Made by a program: the position numbers and the translations under genes. From Platynereis dumerilii (Eukaryota > Annelida > Polychaeta > Phyllodocida > Nereididae): a stretch of 64,000 nt of DNA. Positions 57,801 through 64,000 of this stretch are shown piece after piece (position 1 is the first letter of the stretch; each line of letters begins with the position of its first letter). Under the pieces are notes generated by a model. It saw only the letters and a list, made by a program, of their open reading frames with translations, ran no database searches and was not told the origin of the DNA. The stretch covers positions 32,832,629 to 32,896,628 of the forward strand of contig JAPTHN010000011.1 of the NCBI GenBank assembly GCA_026936325.1. The letters run 5' to 3'.

Positions 57801-60800
57801 TTCAGTTTCTGACACATTAGTTGTTGTAAAATAATTGAGGCTTCATTATTATCCAGTGTGCATCATCATTTAATGTCTATTATGTCCATTAATTGCTGGA
57901 TTAAAGTGAACAATTTCCGAAAAACCAACCATGGTGTTGAATAATGATAAACGTCCAGAATAGCATTCCATCAAACATTCCAAATCAGATTAAATGACAG
58001 TGCCGACTTAAATTAAATGAACGAGGGCCTTGCTTTTAATTCACAAGAAAACTGAGGTCACTCTCAGACTTGCAATATTCAGGATCAAGCAAATACTAAG
58101 GTTAAAATATCTTAAATTGTCCCGATTATCAATGAATCTTGATACATAGATAAAACCCGACTCACTTCATTTCGTAAACCTCCTGCAGGTGGTGCTTCCT
58201 CTCTTGTAATAGCGATTGCAATTCTTCCTCCTTTTCCGAGAGTTGTTTGCTCAGTGCTGCCACCTGCTCGTCCTGGTCGTCCTGCCCCTCGTTACCGTTT
58301 CTCATCTTTTCTAATTCCTCAACCATTGCTTTCACCTAGCAATTAAAATTTAATATTATAATTCAGAAATTCATGGGGAGTGTACATATATATTGCATGC
58401 AGAAAAGGAAGAATTTTCTTGAAATGGTTCATTTATAATTGGAAGTTTAAAAAAAAAAAAACTGAGACACAACATATAACATTCAACAGCATTCTGTACA
58501 TCATTTGCTCCATTCAAAATTAAAAAGGTACAACATCGATTTAAAGAAGAATAACCAAATAAAACAAAATGACTTCTTTAAATTTACACAAAATATGAAC
58601 ATTGAATAACACTGGCTAATATACCAATAGCTATGACAATTCAACATTATTTATATTTCCTATACCAGTATATGCATGTACACTTTCTTGTTCTATAAGT
58701 TCTAATTAATCTCCATACATAATGATAAGACCTCCATTTAACACAAAAAAACGACACAATAATTATAAAAGATAAAAAAATAATACAAATTTACAAAAAC
58801 ATATGGCCATTTGAGATGAAAGACATTTATGAATTTATAATAATTTTTTTTAAATTCACTATAGATAATTACAAGAGAAGGATAGAAGTAATGAGACAAT
58901 AAAAAATAACTAAACCTTCATTTCCCAAATAAAAGAAATAAAAAACAGCAAGATTTAATGTATTTTTCTAATTGAAGGAAAAAATAAAAAATCCATAAAT
59001 CTGTAGTGAAATCATAACACAAAAATGTGTTGAATTCAGCTTACCCTGCCTTTCTGCATAATAAAACAATAATCAAAATGTATTTTACAAAACTGTCGTA
59101 TTATAGTTTAGCGAAGATTTGTCATCTTCATATATATCTTCATAGTTCATGCTCCACAAAATTGCAAAATTACAAATACACGAAACAAGTGTGACATATG
59201 ACACAAAGCTAAAAAGGTCATTTTATTTTTGAGACATTGAGAATTGCAGATGTTTGGTGAGTCATATCGGGTCTGTGTGATGCGATTGAGGTGAAATAAT
59301 AAAATACACAGACAGGTGGGAAGTGATAAAGTGTGTTCCATTGCTACATTCACTATTTGAAATTGTGCATGAAAAGAATTGCAAAATTCTCATGAAGTAA
59401 TAATTACTCAATGCTGATACATGTACATCTGCATAAGCAAAAACTGCAAAATTTTCAAAAATGCTGTTTACTATAGGCATAAGTATATATGCAGGAAAAT
59501 AAGGAATTCAGTGATAAGTCATTTGGGGGAGTAGATCTCTTTTGGGGAACTAAATGGTCAAGGGAGATTCTTAGAATCTATAGGACATTTAGCCATGTGT
59601 TTGCTGTGTTTTATGATAAATGGTAATAAAGTGTGCCCGGGTAATTGGGTGCCAGACAATCAACAATCCCAGTCATATCTATGTTATCAATGGTAGGTTC
59701 AGGCTGAGACTATCAACCTAAATAATTCTAAATTTAAAGCTCGCAGGACCAACTTGAACTCACAATCCCAAAAAGTCATGATACAACCTGACCAGTTTTG
59801 AGGGACAAATGACCCAAATGTTTCCAATTCCATGATCACATGACCAAGCTGACCCATTTTAGAGTCACATGACCAAGTTGACCCAGTTGTGACATCACAT
59901 GATCTTCTTACCTGGCTCTCGGCGGCCTCCAGCCGCATCTGCTGTTGTGCCACGTGCATTTCCCTTTGGGCCGTGATTTTGACACTTTCTCTTAACGCTT
60001 CCTCTAATTCCTCAATTCGATCCTTCATCTGCTTAGTTTGATTCTAAAACCACAAGAAACCAACAAAAGACGGTCAACTTAAAAGGGAAAACCAAAGCGG
60101 TGCTGGGGAGGGGGAAACAAGCCGTCAAATGGAACGAGTTGCAGGGAATGTCCAAAAGAGGGCAGCACGAGTTTCCATGGGGGTGAAACAAAGCGCACAA
60201 CAACAAATTGAAAATTAAAACCAAAATCAACGAAAGTAAAATGACAAAAACAAAAAAGGAAAAAGCAAAATGTCCACATTAATCGTTGCATGTTAACATG
60301 GTATTATTTCACAAAAGGCAAAAATGAATTTGACCAACACCCAAAATATTATTTGTTAATAGCTAACTACAGTACCACCACCTAAATATGTTAGATCTAT
60401 CTAATCATGACTAACCATGATTGAGAGTTTTGAGAAGAGCAGGACAGATGAGTCATAGGCAGTTTCTTTTGATGCACATTGTTAATGCTATGTTAGTAGA
60501 TACCAAGAACGAAGTATGTGTCTGTAACTCTGTATAGTCCCCACAAGATAGGATAGGAGATAGGAGATAAGATAAGTCAGACCCAAAGACCCGAAAATTG
60601 TCAAAATTCAAAAGGTTCCCAAAAGCAAAGTCAGGAGCTGAGCTGGTACGCTGCTATGTACAGTGTGCGCCAATCATGCATTGAATGTCCATCTCATGAG
60701 ATACCATGGAGAGTGTTGTCATGGATATGTCATGAGATCGAGGGTAGGTGTAAGACAAAGATATTGATCAATTTATAATTGTGTAACTGTAACAATACGA

Positions 60801-63800
60801 GAGATATATTATGGTGTGTTTTCAATTTCTTGTCATGAGAAATATGAATTTGTTTAATTTTCAAAGAGTTTTTTAAGAGTGTAACATTTCTCGTATTTTC
60901 ATATTGTGCAATATTTTCATTTCATAAACATACTATAATCGACAAAATAGATATATATTTGTATCATTCTATAGCTCAAATATGATATATCCTTAAATGA
61001 GTAAGAAAATGACTATAAATTGAACTTATAAATCAGTGTGCAATATTGTCTTTACATTTCAAAACAACTTGCATAATACTTTTTGTATCATTTCGAGGAA
61101 TATCCATACTCAGAATACAAATATCCAAATACTAAATATCATAACTAGTACACTTTAAATCTTAAATTCAATATCATCGGAGGCGTAACTGCGCCCCAAT
61201 CTCCTTACCTTGAGCAGAGAGGCATCCTCATTTACTTCATCCTCTCTCTTCCTCGCTTCTTCCAACATGTTTGCATTTTTGCTTTTCTCGACCTGGGAAT
61301 TTCTTTTCAAGGTTCCCATCTTCGTCCGAGATTCTTTGAGTTGCCTGCAAAAGCATAAACTCTTTTAATCCATGTTTCTCCAATAAAGTTCAACTTTTTT
61401 TCCAGGAAAACACATCTTAGTTTGATTTATGAATAAGAGCAATGATAATTTGAATGCCATAAAACGATTCCTTTCCATTTTCAAATTACACCATTCATGT
61501 TCATTGCATTACCGCCTAAGTAGTTCCGACCAGAAACCCGAGGTAGCGCGAGTCTGCACCGTCTGGTATCATTGTGCATAAAATCATCCTCACTTCTCAG
61601 TGTAAGCTTGATAAGCTTACCCTGACCACATGATACACTTTTTGGTGAAGTTGTTACACAAAGATTACCTTTCCTCCGGTGTGACATACATATTTAACAG
61701 TTTCAGTTCTGTCAAAGCAATTGAATGAATCCTTGAGTGTTTAATTGTTTTCTGTTTGTTGTTTCAATTAGTTTCTTTGTTGAAAACCATGAACAATCAC
61801 TTAAATCACGCCGGAAAAAAAGCTGTTAAATGATTGAAAACTTCAGGATTTTATGGCACTTACTGGCAGGGTGAGTGTAAACGAGCCCTGCTATGGGAGG
61901 ATGCATAAAATAGCAAAACACACTAGGTGGCAGTTGGCAAACACACTCTTATCAGTGGTGACACCTATGGCATATATGTACTCTCTCGGAGTCTCTCCTA
62001 ACGGGCATGAACCAATCTGGGCTGCACTGTCACAATACTTTTCTCAATCAGTCACGTGACTTTTGATTGTTTTTTCATTCTAAAACACTTAATGGGTCTA
62101 GTTCAAAGGAAGAGAAAATTTTTAATTGTGCAAATCCGAGGCTCCGAATGGGGTTTTGCATCCCCGTCCCGGGGCAATTTTACTTTTGAATTCCCTGTCA
62201 CTTTGCAAATGTTCTAATTGAATTTTGAATTCCCTGTCTCTGAACTCTGGATAAGGTTTTATGTCCCCGATGTCCCTTTGTTATTTTACTTTGAATTCCC
62301 TGTCCCAGAGCCTCAAATCCAACAAAATGATTACACTGTATTTAGTTTTATTACAATATTCACACCACAGCTAAGTGACACAAGATATAAACTCATTCAT
62401 TCCAAGAAACACAGCAATCATACTCATTCAACTCCTTGATCTGGTCGTCCTTGGCGTGCTTCTCTCCCTCCATCTCCTGCAAGATGTTCAGCAAGCGGTC
62501 AACCTCTGCCTGCGTCTTCGTCACTTGGTCTTTGGTCTCCTCCACCTGCTTCTGCAGCTCCTCTCGTCTCTTGTCTCCTTCATCCTCCTTCTTTGCCATT
62601 AGAGTTACTTTTTCTTCTTCAAGCTGGAAGTAGCATGGTTGCAACCATGTGAAAATAGTGAACCCCCTTTGCACAATAGTAGCACTCATCCAGCGCTTTT
62701 CCAAGGATCGAAATTCCATTAGCCAAAACGGCGAATTTTCAGTGAAATGCATACATTTTTGGTGAATTTGCAGCCAAATTATGCAATTTTTATGTGCCAC
62801 ATGGAAGATCCAGTAGCCAATGCTAATGTGGCTAATGGCTAGGAAAAGCACTGACTCATCAGAATTGAAGTGAAACTATGTTTTACAGCATAACTAGCTT
62901 AATTTCTAAAATCGTATTGTCTCATTAACAAATTGTGATTTACCGTAAGATTCATAACTTGCAATGCAGACGAGTTGCTGGGTGTCTTAGTGTACTCGCG
63001 CAACACCCACACAGGATCTTAATCATGGTGAGCCTTTTACGGTTGTTTCAATAGATACTTAATTTTCTTAATACAAAGACTCTGTAGGAGGTCTCAAATC
63101 TAGAATTATTCTTAATACAAACTATGCTTGAAGCACGCTGTTAATTGAAATATTTACTTGTAATTGATGCAAATATATTTGGATCATTGGCTGTCAGTTA
63201 ACTACTAATTGACTACATGTATGATAATTACATTCAGTGTCAAAACCATCAGTCCATATTCATTACTCCTCATTACCGCTAAGCGCCTCCAATTACCTGC
63301 TCTTAAGACTTTCCACAGCCTACTTCATAATAATTACACGTATCATAAATATGCAAGATACAGCTAATGCCGTACATTAGCAATGCAATTTATGGACAAG
63401 TAGTCAGTAACAAACCTTCTTGAGTTGATTGTGGAGGTCTGTGATGTCATCAGCCCTCTGGCCCAACATCAACTCCAACTGGCTGATCTGCGTGTCTCTC
63501 TGCCGTCTTTCAGATTTCAATTCTGAAGCCTCTTCTCTCAATTCAAGAACTTCGTTCTGCATGAAAGAAAGCAAATATTTAAATTTGTTGAACAATAACA
63601 ACCTTTCCGACATTTTATAGTGTTGTTTATCCCAGAGATGAATCTAGACCATCATATATTAATTATAAGTTAATGAGAAGTAAGTACATATTCATTGATG
63701 AAATAATACTTAACATCATTCCTGTTTGCAAGACGATTACCGCTACACTGTATTTCTCATAATCTTATCACTGTATTACGCATATTCATGCTAGAACAGC

Positions 63801-64000
63801 GAAAGTATAACTTCGTTAATAACTCAATCAAAAAGGTCTCTTGAAGTTTGCATTACACATTGGCAGGAGCATTAAAAGTATTTTTCTACTTTGGCTATGT
63901 GATTATTGTCGAAACTCTCTCTCATTCCATATCGAACAAATTTAATCTTTCTTAAATTATTTCGAAAGACGTAATAAACCATGCCCACCTGTTTCTCCTC
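51677..64000 (-). CDS. ERC: ERC/ELKS/CAST active-zone and cortical scaffold protein, C-terminal part, long form
   Basis: Minus-strand exons 64000-63989, 63556-63416, 62623-62424, 61344-61209, 60043-59912, 58335-58166, 57741-57597, 55893-55795, 52418-52245 and 51817-51677 join in phase to 449 codons plus TAA; the N-terminal part lies beyond the window. Most of it is coiled coil. Diagnostic runs are QAEVDRLLNILQEMEGEKHA, KDRIEELEEALRESVKITAQ, LQEVYEMKQEATLAAISEKD and TQKRMKLM, all strongly like human ERC1/ERC2. The last two exons match the C-terminus of long, ubiquitous ERC1, a Rab-binding (FIP-RBD-like) region: IRRTENDKQRIEILIDQLIA and LLEELRKQQEDTENLREYAN. Family knowledge: ERC proteins bind RIM, Piccolo/Bassoon, liprin-alpha and Rab6, organise neurotransmitter release sites, and in non-neuronal cells tether vesicles and microtubule ends at the cortex. 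Vertebrates have two paralogues; this may be the single invertebrate gene. Confidence 0.93.
52245..52418 (-). CDS. ERC: ERC long-form penultimate exon
   Basis: 174 nt, phase 0 both ends, acceptor ATTCCAG, donor AAG|GTATCT. Encodes VIRVIRRTENDKQRIEILID QLIATCLEIDHQLLESLP, which lines up with human ERC1 IIQPLLELDQNRSKLKLYIG HLTTLCHDRDPLILRGLTPP. It then runs into a Ser/Asp-rich stretch. Confidence 0.88.
53308..53313 (-). terminator. Poly(A) signal for the GIWA form of ERC
   Basis: AATAAA on the minus strand, about 90 nt downstream of the GIWA stop codon. Position fits an alternative terminal exon. Confidence 0.5.
53401..53427 (-). CDS. ERC: ERC alternative terminal exon encoding the GIWA PDZ-binding C-terminus
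   Basis: After acceptor CTTCAG the frame reads EEDGGIWA and TAG (53401-53403), in phase 0 with exon 55795-55893. Vertebrate ERC2/CAST and the brain form of ERC1 end in the same GIWA, which binds the RIM PDZ domain. A minus-strand AATAAA at 53308-53313, about 90 nt past the stop, would let it act as a terminal exon. A good internal donor (GTG|GTAAGC) after 53366 is also present, so a cassette exon of 62 nt is possible. Using it gives a protein of 353 residues within this window. Confidence 0.9.
   Translation of the reverse strand, partial: EEDGGIWA
53432..53476 (-). promoter_or_regulatory. Five AGGTCA repeats forming the pyrimidine tract of the GIWA exon
   Basis: On + the motif AGGTCA occurs at 53432, 53440, 53447, 53457 and 53471. 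On the minus strand this is TTTGACC/TGACCT repeated up to the CTTCAG acceptor. It could be a splice-control sequence, or a nuclear-receptor half-site cluster, or a fragment of a common repeat. Confidence 0.5.
55795..55893 (-). CDS. ERC: ERC exon (TQKRMKLM), last common exon of both C-termini
   Basis: 99 nt, phase 0 both ends, acceptor TTTTAG, donor CAG|GTAAAT. Begins TQKRMKLMQNNGNN (human TQNRMKLMADNYED). The vertebrate genes branch to alternative C-termini just after this point. Confidence 0.92.
56810..56952. mobile_element. piggyBac-type MITE in an ERC intron
   Basis: Ends CCCTTACTGGACT and AGTCCGGTAAGGG (one mismatch), bordered on both sides by TTAA (56806-56809, 56953-56956). 143 bp, no coding capacity. 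Confidence 0.85.
57597..57741 (-). CDS. ERC: ERC exon (QEATLAAISEKDAHIAILE)
   Basis: 145 nt, acceptor TTCCAG, donor CTT|GTAAGT. Encodes QEATLAAISEKDAHIAILEA (human QEALLAAISEKDANIALLEL), then a Gln-rich coiled coil ending QLQQQLKEL. Confidence 0.95.
58166..58335 (-). CDS. ERC: ERC exon (coiled coil)
   Basis: 170 nt, acceptor GCTAG, donor AA|GTGAGT, phase 2 at the end. Encodes VKAMVEELEKMRNGNEGQDD and LSEKEEELQSLLQERKHHLQ then EVYEMK, matching human LAEKETHLTNLRAERRKHLE and EVLEMK. Confidence 0.93.
59912..60043 (-). CDS. ERC: ERC exon (KDRIEELEEALRESV)
   Basis: 132 nt, phase 0 both ends, acceptor TTTTAG, donor CAG|GTAAGA. The run KDRIEELEEALRESVKITAQ is the most diagnostic ERC sequence in the window. 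Confidence 0.96.
61209..61344 (-). CDS. ERC: ERC exon (coiled coil)
   Basis: 136 nt, acceptor TTTGCAG, donor AAG|GTAAGG. Encodes TKMGTLKRNSQVEKSKNANM and LEEARKREDEVNEDASLLK, matching human KKVANLKHNQQLEKKKNAQL and LEEVRRREDSMADNSQHLQ. Confidence 0.92.
62424..62623 (-). CDS. ERC: ERC exon (coiled coil, QAEVDRLL)
   Basis: 200 nt, acceptor TTCCAG, donor GA|GTATGA, phase 0 to 2. Contains TQAEVDRLLNILQEMEGEKH, the counterpart of AQAEVDRLLEILKEVENEKN. Confidence 0.93.
62691..62853. mobile_element. hAT-type MITE in an ERC intron
   Basis: Ends CAGCGCTTTTCC and GGAAAAGCACTG. ACTCATC at 62684-62690 and 62854-62860. 163 bp; inside ATTAGCCAAAA and GGCTAATGGCTA words. Confidence 0.8.
63416..63556 (-). 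CDS. ERC: ERC exon (coiled coil)
   Basis: 141 nt, phase 0 both ends. Acceptor TGCAG, donor AAG|GTTTGT. Encodes NEVLELREEASELKSERRQR and LELMLGQRADDITDLHNQLK, aligned with human ERC1 SLIDLKEHASSLASAGLKRD and LEIAIEQKKEECSKLEAQLK. Confidence 0.88.
63989..64000 (-). CDS. ERC: ERC exon running off the window edge (partial)
   Basis: On the minus strand the window begins with GAGGAGAAACAG followed by the donor GTGGGC: four codons, EEKQ, in phase 0 with the next exon. Rests on the splice signal and phase only. Confidence 0.55.

Larger units (their letters stand above)
57742..63988 (-). other. ERC introns, upstream group
   Basis: Introns between exons from 63988 to 57742. They hold a hAT-type MITE (62691-62853), a short tandem repeat at about 62150-62310 in which TGAATTCCCTGTC recurs three times, and a less AT-rich stretch at about 61500-62050 of unknown nature. 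The rest is AT-rich and featureless to me. Confidence 0.65.

Noticed and set aside
1-64000. Search for LTR retroviruses, Polintons, CRISPR arrays, bacterial-type operons or toxin genes
   Set aside because: No gag, pol of LTR type, envelope, capsid, integrase or paired LTRs seen by eye, and no regularly spaced CRISPR-like repeats; the only reverse transcriptase remnant is of LINE type.

Overview
The window is an AT-rich piece of animal nuclear DNA: long introns with GT/AG borders, short exons, AATAAA signals, and many small transposons and SINEs. The two genes that can be read with confidence are metazoan-specific and both are typical deuterostome-like versions. Together with frequent TAGGCCTA-type words and a tRNA-derived SINE with an ATCC-type tail, this suggests a marine invertebrate deuterostome, possibly an echinoderm. 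The species cannot be fixed from the sequence alone.

Layout. (1) 1-17.2 kb: repeat-rich DNA. It holds a candidate but unidentified spliced + strand unit (a CRE-bearing start near 1.7 kb, small exons at 2.9, 7.6, 8.5, 9.9, 12.6 and 14.0 kb, poly(A) signals near 14.1 and 15.3 kb), a nuclear-receptor-half-site tandem array, a GC-rich minisatellite, a LINE fragment split by an unusual palindromic transposon, several TIR elements and a ~200-bp satellite. (2) 17.3-43.2 kb, + strand: a complete DSTYK (dual serine/threonine and tyrosine protein kinase). I rebuilt 13 coding exons whose phases all agree, giving 976 codons plus stop, followed by a ~2.4 kb 3' UTR. Its introns carry SINEs, MITEs and minisatellites. 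(3) 45.6-48.6 kb: intergenic DNA between the two convergent genes, with a foldback hairpin, a SINE-like repeat and a TCTA microsatellite. (4) 48.6-64 kb, - strand: the 3' part of an ERC/ELKS/CAST gene (active-zone and cortical coiled-coil scaffold). Ten coding exons of the long form are phase-consistent. An extra alternative terminal exon encodes the PDZ-binding C-terminus GIWA with its own AATAAA.

The two genes are not an operon; they are tail-to-tail neighbours. The most interesting points are these: the vertebrate-like choice of two ERC C-termini in an apparent invertebrate; a dynamin-GTPase-like, degenerate P-loop N-terminus in DSTYK; a 44-bp duplication of a DSTYK exon-intron border; and a 1.5 kb insertion packed with about 23 AAAACGGC-type motifs. 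I saw no recognisable LTR retrovirus, Polinton or toxin gene. No wholly new biological system could be demonstrated.
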